From Hydrogenophaga sp. (GTDB taxonomy: Bacteria > Pseudomonadota > Gammaproteobacteria > Burkholderiales > Burkholderiaceae_C), in contig NZ_JAUSCF010000026.1 in the NCBI RefSeq assembly GCF_030651625.1, positions 49,790 through 113,789 on the forward strand: DNA of 64,000 nt, written 5' to 3'. Shown in pieces: positions 53,241 to 61,964 of the stretch. The notes beneath the pieces were generated by a model, which worked only from the letters and a program-made list of their open reading frames with translations, did not search any database and was not told the origin of the DNA. Each line of letters starts with the position of its first letter. The stretch's first letter is position 1. A program made the translations under genes and the position numbers.

Positions 53241-53349
53241 GCACCCCCCGCGCCGCATCGCGTCACCCCCCTCAAGGGGGGCGCTGCTGGCCGTCCGGCG
53301 AAGCCGGCCCGGCGGCAGCTCTGGACTGGGGCATTTCGCGCCGGAACTG
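53241..53349 (+). repeat. Three-hairpin intergenic element, copy 20 (fliG-fliH gap)
   Basis: Starts 6 nt after the fliG stop. The outer arms are GCTGCT/GGCAGC, a completely different sequence from GATACC/GGTATC that still pairs (one G-U). The middle arms are GCCG/CGGC. The trailer TTCGCGCCGGAA is present. Confidence 0.85.
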
Positions 53350-53350
53350 G

Positions 53351-53375
53351 ATCACCCCCCGCGCCGCAGGCAGGT
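53351..53375 (+). repeat. Partial three-hairpin element (first box only)
   Basis: A lone CACCCCCCGCGCCGC box between two full copies in the fliG-fliH gap, with no C-run hairpin or third hairpin. Confidence 0.65.
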
Positions 53376-53480
53376 ATCACCCCCCGCGCCGCTTCGCGTC
53401 ACCCCCCTCAAGGGGGGCGATACCTTGGACCGGCAGAGCCGGATCTTCGGTATCTCTGGATGGGGTCACTCGCTCCGGTC
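53376..53480 (+). repeat. Three-hairpin intergenic element, copy 21 (fliG-fliH gap)
   Basis: A complete copy with outer arms GATACC/GGTATC, the C-run hairpin CCCCCC-TCAA-GGGGGG and the trailer TCGCTCCGG. It ends 39 nt before fliH. Confidence 0.85.
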
Positions 53481-53518
53481 TGGTTTGTGGGTTTTCGGAC
53501 CTCTGCAGGGAGGTACGC

Positions 53519-54217
53519 ATGGTCAATAAGTCCAGCCCCCATTCGCGTTTCGTCCCTCGCGAGGAAATCGATGGTGTGTCTGCCTGGCGGTTTTCTGCTG
53601 TGGACGGCAGTGATGAACTCGCGACGCTGGACAGCGATGGCAATTCGGCGCCGGTCATCGATGAGGCCGCATTCAAGCAGGCTGCCGAAGAAGCTTATGC
53701 CGAAGGCTACGCCCAAGGGCACGAGGCGGGTGGCCGTGAGGTGCGGGACGCACTGGAGGCCACGGTGCGCAAGGCGGCCGAAGAGACCGCGGTGCGCATG
53801 ACGCAGCTGCTGCACAACACCCGCGACCATCTGCAAAAGAGCGAAGACCAGATTTCGCGACACATTCTCGAACTGGCGTGCGACCTTGCGCGTCAGGTGG
53901 TGCGCCAGGAGCTGCGCAGCGACCCTGCGCACCTCAAGCCGGTGATCGCCGAAGCACTGGCCCAGCTGGTGGAAGACGGCTTGCCTGCGACTGTGCGAAT
54001 GAACCCGTCCGATCTGGCGCTCATGCAAGGGGCGCTGAACGAAAACATCGGCAAGTCGCCACCGGCGTTCATGGCCGACCCGAGCATCACCCCGGGCGGC
54101 TGCATGATCGAATCGGCCAGCACCTCGGTGGACGCCACCATCGAAAAGCGTTGGACCCGCGCCGTGGGCAACCTGGGCATGGAAACGGCGTGGGATCCGG
54201 AGAATGCCGATGTATAG
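53519..54217 (+). CDS. fliH: Flagellar export ATPase regulator FliH
   Basis: 232 residues. The N-terminal part is variable; EEAYAEGYAQGHEAGGREVR is the GxxxG repeat helix typical of FliH. The C-terminal domain has SRHILELACDLARQVVRQEL-like sequence (here DQISRHILELACDLARQVVR) and ends with GGCMIESASTSVDATIEKRW. FliH binds FliI and controls its ATPase. The ribosome site GGGAGG precedes the ATG. Confidence 0.93.
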   Translation: MVNKSSPHSRFVPREEIDGVSAWRFSAVDGSDELATLDSDGNSAPVIDEAAFKQAAEEAYAEGYAQGHEAGGREVRDALEATVRKAAEETAVRMTQLLHNTRDHLQKSEDQISRHILELACDLARQVVRQELRSDPAHLKPVIAEALAQLVEDGLPATVRMNPSDLALMQGALNENIGKSPPAFMADPSITPGGCMIESASTSVDATIEKRWTRAVGNLGMETAWDPENADV

Positions 54218-54225
54218 GCAGGAAG

Positions 54226-54333
54226 CACCCCCCGCGCCGCTTCGCGTCACCCCCCTCAAGGGGGGCGATACCTGTGGCCCGGCCAAGCCGGTTCCACGGT
54301 ATCTCTGGAACGATTCACTTCGCTCCGGAAGCT
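54226..54333 (+). repeat. Three-hairpin intergenic element, copy 22 (fliH-fliI gap)
   Basis: Starts 8 nt after the fliH stop. The outer arms are GATACC/GGTATC, the middle arms GTGG/CCAC, the inner arms CCGGC/GCCGG with loop CAA. The trailer CTTCGCTCCGGAAG can itself fold (CTTC with GAAG). A good reference copy for folding. Confidence 0.88.
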
Positions 54334-54376
54334 CTGACTTCTGTTTGCACCACAACCTTCGCTTCGGGAGCTCTCC

Positions 54377-55846
54377 ATGAACGACAGCACCTTGGAAGGC
54401 GCCAGCCGGTGGGGGCATTTCATGGAGGACTTGCGGGAGAACGCGAGTGTGCACACGCCGCTGGAGGTGCGGGGCACGCTCACGCGGCTGGCGGGTCTGG
54501 TGCTGGAGGCCGTGGGTTTGAAGGTGCCGGTGGGGTCGCAGTGTCTGATTGGCAATGGGCCGAAGGAGCCTGTGCTGGCCGAGGTGGTGGGCTTTTCGGG
54601 TGACCGGGCTTATTTGATGCCGGCCGGTGACACGCATGGGCTGTCCAGTGGTGCCAGCGTCACGCCGCTGGCACCTTACCGTCCGGTGCCTCGCATGGGC
54701 CAGACCAACAAGCCACCTTCACCGGACGACCGCGGTGCATTGCGGCTGCCGCTGGGTCGTGGGCTGCTGGGTCGGGTGGTGGATTCGCACGGCCACCCGC
54801 TTGACCACCTGGGCCCCATCATCAACGTGGACATGGCACCCATGGACCGCGCGCCGATCAACGCCATGGACCGCGACCCGGTGCGCGAGCCGCTGGACAC
54901 CGGCGTGCGCGCCATCAACGCCTTGCTGACGGTGGGCCGGGGCCAGCGCATCGGCCTGTTTGCCGGCTCTGGCGTGGGCAAGAGTGTGCTGCTGGGCATG
55001 ATGGCACGCTACACCCGCGCCGACGTGATCGTGGTGGGCCTGATTGGAGAGCGCGGTCGCGAGGTGAAGGAATTCATCGAGGACATCCTGGGACCTGAGG
55101 GGCGCCAGCGCTCGGTGGTGGTGGCTGCTCCGGCCGATGCACCACCCCTGGTTCGCATGCAGGGCGCCAGCTACGCCACGGCGATTGCCGAGCGCTTCCG
55201 CGATGACGGCCTGGACGTGCTGCTGCTCATGGATTCGCTCACCCGCTACGCCATGGCACAGCGCGAAATTGCATTGGCCATTGGCGAGCCACCGGCCACC
55301 AAGGGCTACCCACCTTCGTGTTTTGCCAAGCTGCCGCAACTGGTGGAGCGCAGCGGCAACGGTCTCAATGGTGTGGGATCGATCACGGCTTTCTACACCG
55401 TCCTATCAGAGGGCGACGACCAGCAGGACCCGATCGCGGACGCCGCTCGCGCCATTCTGGATGGCCACATCGTGCTGTCGCGCTCGCTGGCCGAATCGGG
55501 TCACTTCCCGGCCATCGACGTGGAGGCATCGGCCTCGCGCGTGATGCAGAACGTGGCCCGGCCTGCACATCTGGAACTGGCGCGCCGCTTCCGTGCGCTG
55601 TATTCGCGCTTCATGAAAAGCCGCGACCTGATCCAGCTGGGTGCCTACATGGCCGGCAGCGACCCGGAGACCGACCGCGCCATTGCGCTGTACCCCGCGC
55701 TGCAGCGCTTCCTGATGCAAGGCATGTTCGACGCCTCCACCATGGAAGCGAGCCTGGCCGAACTGGAAGCCGCCCTGCAGGACGAAGGCAAGCCCGCAGC
55801 CGCTGCGCAGGGCCGGCCACAGCGCGCACCGAACAGAAATGCCTGA
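54377..55846 (+). CDS. fliI: Flagellum-specific export ATPase FliI
   Basis: 489 residues, F1-ATPase-beta-like. Walker A lies in [20 protein letters not shown] near 195-203, then [20 protein letters not shown], Walker B in [20 protein letters not shown], and [22 protein letters not shown]-terminal domain binds export cargo. It drives entry of substrates to the FlhA/FlhB gate with FliH and FliJ. Confidence 0.97.
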   Translation: MNDSTLEGASRWGHFMEDLRENASVHTPLEVRGTLTRLAGLVLEAVGLKVPVGSQCLIGNGPKEPVLAEVVGFSGDRAYLMPAGDTHGLSSGASVTPLAPYRPVPRMGQTNKPPSPDDRGALRLPLGRGLLGRVVDSHGHPLDHLGPIINVDMAPMDRAPINAMDRDPVREPLDTGVRAINALLTVGRGQRIGLFAGSGVGKSVLLGMMARYTRADVIVVGLIGERGREVKEFIEDILGPEGRQRSVVVAAPADAPPLVRMQGASYATAIAERFRDDGLDVLLLMDSLTRYAMAQREIALAIGEPPATKGYPPSCFAKLPQLVERSGNGLNGVGSITAFYTVLSEGDDQQDPIADAARAILDGHIVLSRSLAESGHFPAIDVEASASRVMQNVARPAHLELARRFRALYSRFMKSRDLIQLGAYMAGSDPETDRAIALYPALQRFLMQGMFDASTMEASLAELEAALQDEGKPAAAAQGRPQRAPNRNA

Positions 55847-55907
55847 AGCCGAGCATGAAGATCGCCCGTTCCATCGCCATTGAACCCCATCCAGAAGAGG
55901 CCCCCGC

Positions 55908-56396
55908 ATGACCACGATCCAGACGTTGAACAAAGTGGTGGAAATCGCCGAGCGCCGCCGCGACGTGGCGCTGGCCGCATTGGCCCAGCTGCAGCGTGAA
56001 ATGCAGATCGCCCAGGACCAGATGGACCAGCTGGAAGCCTATGCGCTGGAAGCACAGCAACGCTGGAGCGCGCGCAGCAGCGCCGGCATCGACGCCGCGC
56101 TGCTGCACCACCACCGCCACTTCCTGCAGAAGATCGAACACGCCATCGACTTTCAGCGGGGCGTGCTGAGCAGCCGCGAAGACATGATCGCCCAGCACGA
56201 ACAACAGGTTCGTGTGGCCGAACGCGACGTGGCCGGCCTGCGCAAGTTCACCGAGAAAAAGATTCAGGCACAGGCGCAAGTGATGGAGCGCAGGGAACAG
56301 AAGCACACCGACGAAATGGCTTTGACCATCCACATGCGCCAGCGCCTGGCCCTGGCCCAGGCCCATGCACAGACACTGTCGCGCTCTGGCGCCTGA
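55908..56396 (+). CDS. fliJ: Flagellar export chaperone FliJ
   Basis: 162 residues, a long two-helix coiled coil from LNKVVEIAERRRDVALAALA to about 145, as in FliJ. VRVAERDVAGLRKFTEKKIQ is the conserved part that docks in the FliI ring. It lies 61 nt after fliI in the usual order. GAGG lies before the ATG. Confidence 0.9.
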   Translation: MTTIQTLNKVVEIAERRRDVALAALAQLQREMQIAQDQMDQLEAYALEAQQRWSARSSAGIDAALLHHHRHFLQKIEHAIDFQRGVLSSREDMIAQHEQQVRVAERDVAGLRKFTEKKIQAQAQVMERREQKHTDEMALTIHMRQRLALAQAHAQTLSRSGA

Positions 56397-56457
56397 CCTG
56401 TCCCCCGTTGCCCGGCGCCCACCTACCCCTTTCGAACGCGTTTTCAGGACACCCCCA

Positions 56458-57852
56458 ATGAGTTCCACCGCCGCTTCAGCCTCCCAGTCCGGGCCGTCTT
56501 CCACCAGCCAGACTGTCCAGGCAAACCGACCGGGCCAGCCGGGTGCCCGCCGCGCGAATGAGTCTGGTGCGGACAGCAGCCTTTTTGCCAATCTGCTTTC
56601 CCTGCTGGCCGATACCCACGAACAACCCCTGCCCGACCTTGGTGCCGAGGTCGACGTTGGCACCGGTGAAGATGAGGTGATGCTGGCCAGCGAAGATGTG
56701 CCCGAAGACAATCCGCTCGCTGCCCTGGCCGGCTGGCCGGGCTCCCCGGTACCGGTTGAACCCACCAACACAGCAACTGCAGGTGCAGGTGCAGGTGCAG
56801 GTGCAAAGGCCGACGCTGCTGTCGATCAGGCGGCGTTGGCAACCGACACAGCAGCAGAGTCCGACCCCGTGTTGCAAGTCACCGATGAACCCGCACCCGA
56901 GATCGATATGGCGGCCCAACGCGCCGCCCATGAGTCGCCGCAAGGTGCTGCTGCCACCGCCCAGCGACCTCAGGCGGCACTGAAAGGGCTTACCGCCACC
57001 GCACAGGCGCAGGCACAGCCACTCAAGAGCGGCGCAGCATCCCCATCGGCCACTGCGGTGCAGCAACTGGACGGCAACAATAGGGTCTGGCGCCGCACGG
57101 GCGGGGGTGCCGCCGAAAGCGCTTCCCAGTCGGGCGCTGCCCAGCTGGCAGGTGTGCGCAGCACCGTCACCCTCAACGACCGTTTTGGCCACCTCGCAGG
57201 TCCATCGCTCAACCCCGTCGTTTCACGCGATGCGATGGCCAGCGGACTGGCAACGGTCCAGACCCTCGGGGGTGCGAACTCGACGACGGGCACGGGCGCC
57301 ACCGCGGGCTCCGTTGCCGGCTCGGCCACGGCGCTGGCCGCAGGCAGCGCCAGCGGGGCCGATGCGGGCGGCGGGGATCATGCCGACGACGCACCGAACG
57401 CCGAGCAGGACGGTCAGGGCGCGGAGGCCTTTGATGGGTCCAGCGAAACCGAAGGTCAGCAGATCAGCCACTGGGGAACGCAGAACCTGCGCCACGCCAG
57501 CCTGCGCGTGGGCCAGGGCGGGCAGGACGCCATCGACATCCAGCTTTCGGTCAAGGGGCAGGAGGTCCAGGTGGATTTCCGTACCGACAACGCCGATGCG
57601 CGGGCCTCGCTGCGAAACAGTGCTGACGAATCGCTTGCCGAAATGTTGCAGCGCAGCGGCATACAGCTCGCCGGGGTTTCGGTGGGCGCGCAGGGCCAGG
57701 GATCTGACCGCAATGCGTCGTCGGGCGAGACCACGGCACAACGCGCCGGTCGCGCAGCCCCGCGCGCCGCGGGCACGCCCCTGGCACCCGAAGCACCACG
57801 AATGGTCCCCCTGCGGGCCGATGGCAGCCGACCGCTCGATCTCTTCGTGTGA
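56458..57852 (+). CDS. fliK: Flagellar hook-length control protein FliK
   Basis: 464 residues from MSSTAASASQSGPSSTSQTV; an upstream in-frame extension overlapping fliJ is rejected. The N-terminal two thirds are low-complexity, rich in Ala, Gly, Thr and Gln, as expected for the ruler part, with a GCAGGT hexamer repeated four times at 56779 (coding Ala-Gly). The C-terminal substrate-switch domain (about 330-440) has LRVGQGGQDAIDIQLSVKGQ then EVQVDFRTDNADARASLRNS and LAEMLQRSGIQLAGVSVGAQ. It acts on FlhB when the hook reaches length. Confidence 0.9.
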   Translation: MSSTAASASQSGPSSTSQTVQANRPGQPGARRANESGADSSLFANLLSLLADTHEQPLPDLGAEVDVGTGEDEVMLASEDVPEDNPLAALAGWPGSPVPVEPTNTATAGAGAGAGAKADAAVDQAALATDTAAESDPVLQVTDEPAPEIDMAAQRAAHESPQGAAATAQRPQAALKGLTATAQAQAQPLKSGAASPSATAVQQLDGNNRVWRRTGGGAAESASQSGAAQLAGVRSTVTLNDRFGHLAGPSLNPVVSRDAMASGLATVQTLGGANSTTGTGATAGSVAGSATALAAGSASGADAGGGDHADDAPNAEQDGQGAEAFDGSSETEGQQISHWGTQNLRHASLRVGQGGQDAIDIQLSVKGQEVQVDFRTDNADARASLRNSADESLAEMLQRSGIQLAGVSVGAQGQGSDRNASSGETTAQRAGRAAPRAAGTPLAPEAPRMVPLRADGSRPLDLFV

Positions 57853-57858
57853 ACGGGA

Positions 57859-57940
57859 ACACCCCCGCGCCGCTTTGCGTCACCCCCTCAAAGGGGGCGG
57901 CACTGGCCGTCCGGCAAAGCCGGCCCGGCGGTGCCTCGGG
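57859..57940 (+). repeat. Three-hairpin intergenic element, copy 23 (fliK-fliL gap)
   Basis: Starts 6 nt after the fliK stop. The C-run hairpin is CCCCC-TCAA-AGGGGG; the outer arms GGCACT/GGTGCC pair with one wobble; the middle arms are GCCG/CGGC. The following 210 nt up to fliL show no gene. Confidence 0.8.
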
Positions 57941-58152
57941 GTTGGACCCTTTCATGCGTCGCGAGTCGCGTCCGGTTGAACAACCTGGTTGAACCCCAAA
58001 ATCGCCCAACCCCAGGCTGGCGAATAGGCGCCTTTTCCCGCTCTTTTCTGCTGACCGCCAGCAGGGGTGGCGCTCAATAATTCCTCCGAACCGACACGCT
58101 TTTGAGGCGTGTTCAGCGCCCCAACCCCGGGGCGGACCCACAGAGGAATCCC

Positions 58153-58725
58153 ATGTCAGCTGCCGCCGCCACCGCACCAGATGCCGCCGCTCCTGCGAAG
58201 CCCAAGAGCCGCAAGCTGCTGTACATCCTGCTTGGACTGGTCGTCTTTGGATTGCTGGCGGCGGGTGGCGCGCTCTATGTGCTGAAGAAAAACACGGCAG
58301 AAGACGACCACGACGACGATGACGAAGTGACCACATCGGCTCCGGCACGCCCGGCCACCCCGCCCGCATTCCTGGCGCTGGAAAACATGGTGGTCAACCT
58401 GGCCGATCCTGGCGGCAACCGCTTCGTGCAGATCGGCATTTCGCTGCAGATACAGGATGACAAGACAGGAAAGGAAATGCAGGCCTACATGCCGAGCATC
58501 CGAAGCAGCGTGCTGCTCCTGATCTCGCAACGCACATCAGAAGAACTGCTGCAATTGGCGGGCAAGGAAAAGCTCGCCAACGACATCGTGGCCGACATCT
58601 CCCGCATCATGGGCTACCGGCTCCCCGAAGCGGCAGCAGCGAATGGCGAGCGGCCCAAGCGGGCGTCCAAGCTGCCACCCAACCCGGTTCAGGCGGTGCT
58701 GTTCTCCAGCTTCATCGTGCAGTGA
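58153..58725 (+). CDS. fliL: Flagellar basal body-associated protein FliL
   Basis: 190 residues from MSAAAATAPDAAAPAKPKSR, with AGAGGAATCCC before the ATG. One membrane segment (about 24-46, LLYILLGLVVFGLLAAGGAL) is followed by a very acidic stretch (EDDHDDDDE) and the periplasmic domain with FLALENMVVNLADPGGNRFV and SIRSSVLLLISQRTSEELL. FliL surrounds stator units and supports torque. Confidence 0.94.
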   Translation: MSAAAATAPDAAAPAKPKSRKLLYILLGLVVFGLLAAGGALYVLKKNTAEDDHDDDDEVTTSAPARPATPPAFLALENMVVNLADPGGNRFVQIGISLQIQDDKTGKEMQAYMPSIRSSVLLLISQRTSEELLQLAGKEKLANDIVADISRIMGYRLPEAAAANGERPKRASKLPPNPVQAVLFSSFIVQ

Positions 58726-58769
58726 TCGTTGCGCACTGAACGCCCCCTCCGACACAACAGGTCCAAAGC

Positions 58770-59774
58770 ATGTCCGAATCGTTTCTCTCCCAGGAAGAAA
58801 TCGACGCCCTGCTCGAAGGCGTCACCGGCGAAAGCCAGAAGCTGGCGAAGGAAGACACGCCCACCGGCGCGGTGCGCGACTACAACCTGTCCAGCCAGGA
58901 ACGCATCGTTCGCGGGCGCATGCCCACCATGGAAATCGTCAACGAACGGTTTTCTCGCAATCTGCGTCTGGGCCTGTTCAATTTCATCCGCCGCAGCCCG
59001 GAGATCTCCGTGGGTGCCGTGCAGGTGCAGAAATACAGCGCATTCCTGCGCGAACTGGTGGTGCCCACCAACTTCAACATCATGGCCATCCGCCCACTGC
59101 GTGGCAATGGCCTCGTGGTGTGCGAACCCACGCTGCTGTTCGGTGTGATCGACAGCCTGTTTGGCGGCAACGGCAAGTTCCACACGCGCATCGAAGGCCG
59201 TGATTTTTCACCCACCGAACAGCGTGTGATCAACCGCCTGGTCGACGTGGTGGCAGAGGAATACAAGAAGGCCTGGCGCGGCGTGTACCCGATCGAACTG
59301 TCGTACCAGCGCTCGGAAATGCAACCGCAATTCGCGACCATTGCCACCCCCAGCGAAATCGTGGTCTCCACCAGCTTCACGCTGGAGATCGGCGACATCT
59401 CGGGTTCGCTGCACATCTGCATTCCCTACGCCACGCTGGAGCCCATCCGCGACGTGCTCTATTCCAGTGTGCAGGGCGACGCCATCGAGGTGGACCGTCG
59501 ATGGATCAAGCTGCTCAGCCACGAGATTCAGGCCGCCGAGGTCACGCTGGTGGCCGAACTGGCCAAGACCGATGCCACGGTGGAGCAGTTGCTGGCCATG
59601 CAGGTCGGCGACTTCATCGAACTGGACCGCAACCCGGCGATCCAGGCCCATGTGGACGGGGTGCCGATCGTCGAATGCCAATACGGCACACACAAAGGCA
59701 AGTACGCCCTGCGCGTGGATCGCAACCTGCGCGGACCCGATATGACCTGGCTGGGAGATTCCTATGTCCACTGA
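58770..59774 (+). CDS. fliM: Flagellar motor switch protein FliM
   Basis: 334 residues. The N-terminal CheY-binding peptide SFLSQEEIDALLEGV is present. The CheC-like middle domain includes GGNGKFHTRIEGRDFSPTEQ and the C-terminal SpoA domain (about 250-330) LLAMQVGDFIELDRNPAIQA. It sits in the C ring between FliG and FliN. It overlaps fliN by 11 nt. Confidence 0.97.
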   Translation: MSESFLSQEEIDALLEGVTGESQKLAKEDTPTGAVRDYNLSSQERIVRGRMPTMEIVNERFSRNLRLGLFNFIRRSPEISVGAVQVQKYSAFLRELVVPTNFNIMAIRPLRGNGLVVCEPTLLFGVIDSLFGGNGKFHTRIEGRDFSPTEQRVINRLVDVVAEEYKKAWRGVYPIELSYQRSEMQPQFATIATPSEIVVSTSFTLEIGDISGSLHICIPYATLEPIRDVLYSSVQGDAIEVDRRWIKLLSHEIQAAEVTLVAELAKTDATVEQLLAMQVGDFIELDRNPAIQAHVDGVPIVECQYGTHKGKYALRVDRNLRGPDMTWLGDSYVH

Positions 59775-60192
59775 GAGCACCGACACCATGAACGATTCCG
59801 TCAGCGACGACTGGGCTCAGGCCCTGGAAGAACAGGCAGGCGCCGAGCAGGCCGACAGCGCACCCGCTTTCGACAGCAACGCAGCCCCGGTGATGACCCC
59901 GGCCGGTGGCGCAGGCGGCGCACCGGTGCAGGACATCCAGATGGTGCTGGACATTCCGGTGCAACTCTCGGTGGAGCTCGGCCGCACACGGGTGCCCATC
60001 AAGTACATCCTGCAGCTGGCTCAGGGCTCGATCGTCGAGCTCGATGCGCTCGCCGGTGAACCGATGGACGTGCTGATCAACGGCTACCTGATCGCCCAGG
60101 GCGAGGTGGTGGTGGTGAACGACAAATTCGGTATTCGCTTGACGGACATCGTGACGCCATCTGAGCGGATGAGAAGAGTAAGCCGTACCTGA
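59764..60192 (+). CDS. fliN: Flagellar motor switch protein FliN
   Basis: 142 residues. An acidic, Ala-rich N-terminal part (1-55) precedes the SpoA domain: IQMVLDIPVQLSVELGRTRV then IKYILQLAQGSIVELDALAG and NDKFGIRLTDIVTPSERM. It completes the C ring and binds FliH. Its TGA stop is the loop of a perfect 7-bp stem-loop (60183-60199). Confidence 0.96.
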   Translation: MSTESTDTMNDSVSDDWAQALEEQAGAEQADSAPAFDSNAAPVMTPAGGAGGAPVQDIQMVLDIPVQLSVELGRTRVPIKYILQLAQGSIVELDALAGEPMDVLINGYLIAQGEVVVVNDKFGIRLTDIVTPSERMRRVSRT

Positions 60193-60199
60193 GGTACGG
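60183..60199 (+). other. Stem-loop enclosing the fliN stop codon
   Basis: CCGTACC (60183-60189) and GGTACGG (60193-60199) pair perfectly with the stop codon TGA as the 3-nt loop. It abuts the following structured repeat. Confidence 0.6.
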
Positions 60200-60290
60200 C
60201 ACCCCCCGCGTCGCCTTCGGCGCCACCCCCCTGGAAGGGGGGCGATACCAGAGGCCCGGCAAAGCTGGTTCCTCGGTATCTCTGGACTGA
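60199..60290 (+). repeat. Three-hairpin intergenic element, copy 24 (fliN-fliO gap)
   Basis: The first hairpin is built on TCGCCTTCGGCG; the C-run hairpin CCCCC-TGGAA-GGGGG; the outer arms GATACC/GGTATC; the middle arms GAGG/CCTC. One inner base (GCTGG for GCCGG) makes a G-U pair. It separates fliN from fliO. Confidence 0.85.
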
Positions 60291-60376
60291 CTTCCCCTCG
60301 TTCGTTGCGTTTTCCGCCTTTTTCGATTCATCGCTTCTCTCGCCCTTCTCTCTTCACCTTTCCCGGCTGACCTCTC

Positions 60377-60736
60377 ATGCTTCAAAACGCCGCCCCCGCC
60401 CTTGCGCTGCTGGTCATCATGGTTGTGATGGCGGTGGTGCTGCAGCGCTTCCGGCGCCACATTCCGGGTGCGGCGACACATGGCGGGCCGAAGCTGCAGG
60501 TGCTGTCTACTTTGTCGCTGGGTCCGCAGCAGCGTGTGGTCACGGTGCAGGTGGGACAGGGAGAGGACGCAGTTTGTCTGGTGCTGGGTGTGGCCGCGGG
60601 CGGTGTGCAGGCGCTGCACCAGATGCCGTTGCCACCCGAGGCATTGAATCCCGTTGAAACCTCCGCGCCCACCGGCTTTGCAGCGCGTCTGGCTCAGATG
60701 ACACAACCCCGCAAGGCCTCATATGCAAAGAACTGA
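60377..60736 (+). CDS. fliO: Flagellar biosynthesis protein FliO
   Basis: 119 residues. One membrane segment near the N-terminus (about 7-25, [18 protein letters not shown]) and a small cytoplasmic domain with [20 protein letters not shown], the FliO signature. It helps assemble FliP. It overlaps fliP by 14 nt. Confidence 0.92.
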   Translation: MLQNAAPALALLVIMVVMAVVLQRFRRHIPGAATHGGPKLQVLSTLSLGPQQRVVTVQVGQGEDAVCLVLGVAAGGVQALHQMPLPPEALNPVETSAPTGFAARLAQMTQPRKASYAKN

Positions 60737-61499
60737 CTGGGTTCGTGGAGGGCTTCTCTTCGCTGCCACAGCCTTGATCGCCACTGGCGTGTGGGCGCAG
60801 GCAGCGCCCGCGCCCGGCGCTGCCGGTCCCTCCCTGCCGCTGATGGTGGGCCAGGGTCCGAACGGCAATTCGTATTCGGTGCCGATCCAGACACTGCTGT
60901 TCTTCACCGCGCTGTCGTTCCTGCCGGCGATGCTGCTGCTGATGACCGGCTTCACCCGCATCGTCATCGTGCTGTCGCTGATGCGCCAGGCACTGGGCAC
61001 GCAGTCGGCACCACCCAACCAGGTGGTGGTGGGTCTGTCGCTGTTCCTCACGTTCTTCGTGATGGGTCCCACGTTTGACAAGGTCTACCAGGACGCCTAC
61101 GCCCCGTATTCACAGAACGCCATCACGTTCGAAGAAGCGATCGAGCGCGGCCAAGACCCCATGCGCGCCTTCATGCTCAAGCAGACGCGCCAGTCCGACT
61201 TCGAACTGTTCGCCAACCTGGCCCGCCTGCCCAGCGACGTGACCGCCGAGACCGCGCCGTTTCGCGTGCTGGTGCCGGCCTTTGTGACCAGCGAACTCAA
61301 AACGGCGTTCCAGATCGGCTTCATGATCTTCATTCCGTTCCTGGTGATTGACATGGTGGTGGCCAGCGTGCTGATGTCGCTGGGCATGATGATGCTGTCG
61401 CCGGTGCTGGTGGCGCTGCCGTTCAAGCTGATGCTGTTCGTTTTGGCTGATGGCTGGAACATCCTGATCGGCTCTTTGGCCGCATCGTTTGCCCAGTAG
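60723..61499 (+). CDS. fliP: Flagellar type III export gate protein FliP
   Basis: 258 residues. A cleavable signal (about 1-22, ending VWAQA) precedes four hydrophobic segments. [20 protein letters not shown] then [20 protein letters not shown] and [20 protein letters not shown] are diagnostic. Five FliP subunits form the export gate with FliQ and FliR. FliQ follows by 10 nt. Confidence 0.97.
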   Translation: MQRTDWVRGGLLFAATALIATGVWAQAAPAPGAAGPSLPLMVGQGPNGNSYSVPIQTLLFFTALSFLPAMLLLMTGFTRIVIVLSLMRQALGTQSAPPNQVVVGLSLFLTFFVMGPTFDKVYQDAYAPYSQNAITFEEAIERGQDPMRAFMLKQTRQSDFELFANLARLPSDVTAETAPFRVLVPAFVTSELKTAFQIGFMIFIPFLVIDMVVASVLMSLGMMMLSPVLVALPFKLMLFVLADGWNILIGSLAASFAQ

Positions 61500-61509
61500 G
61501 AGAAGAAAC

Positions 61510-61779
61510 ATGGATCCCCAAGCCGCGCTCACGATGGGGCAGAACGCCCTCTTCCTGTTGCTCATGGTTGCCGCGCCCGTGCTGGCCACGGTGCTGGGCG
61601 TGGGTCTGACGGTGAGCCTGTTCCAGGCCATCACGCAGATCCACGAAGCCACGCTGTCGTTCGTGCCCAAGCTGATCGCGGCCATAGCGGTGTTTGCGAT
61701 TGCCGGCCCGTGGATGATGACCACGATGGTGGAGTTCATCCGCAACACCATCTTGTCCATCCCCAACTTCGCTGTATAG
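61510..61779 (+). CDS. fliQ: Flagellar type III export gate protein FliQ
   Basis: 89 residues from MDPQAALTMGQNALFLLLMV; AGGAGAAG lies before the ATG. Two hydrophobic helices, with QAITQIHEATLSFVPKLIAA between them, form the FliQ hairpin. Confidence 0.96.
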   Translation: MDPQAALTMGQNALFLLLMVAAPVLATVLGVGLTVSLFQAITQIHEATLSFVPKLIAAIAVFAIAGPWMMTTMVEFIRNTILSIPNFAV

Positions 61780-61783
61780 GGAT

Positions 61784-61893
61784 GCACCCCCCGCGCCGCT
61801 TCGCGTCACCCCCCTCAAGGGGGGCGGCACTGGCGGCCCGGCAAAGCCGGTTCCGCGGTGCCCTTGGTAGAAGTCATCTCGCGTCGGAGGCGA
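61784..61893 (+). repeat. Three-hairpin intergenic element, copy 25 (fliQ-fliR gap)
   Basis: Starts 4 nt after the fliQ stop. The middle arms are GCGG/CCGC, the outer arms GGCACT/GGTGCC (one wobble), the C-run hairpin CCCCCC-TCAA-GGGGGG. The trailer has TCGCGTCGGAGG. Confidence 0.85.
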
Positions 61894-61964
61894 ATGGACT
61901 CTCGAACCGCCGCCGCGCGTTTCTCGAAGTTTGCAACTCGTTCGTTGCGCTGTGAGCCGCTGAC

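Noticed and set aside
4103..61893. Reading the three-hairpin elements as simple rho-independent terminators
   Set aside because: None is followed by a T-tract, and many lie inside operons whose downstream genes must be transcribed. A partial terminator role remains open.
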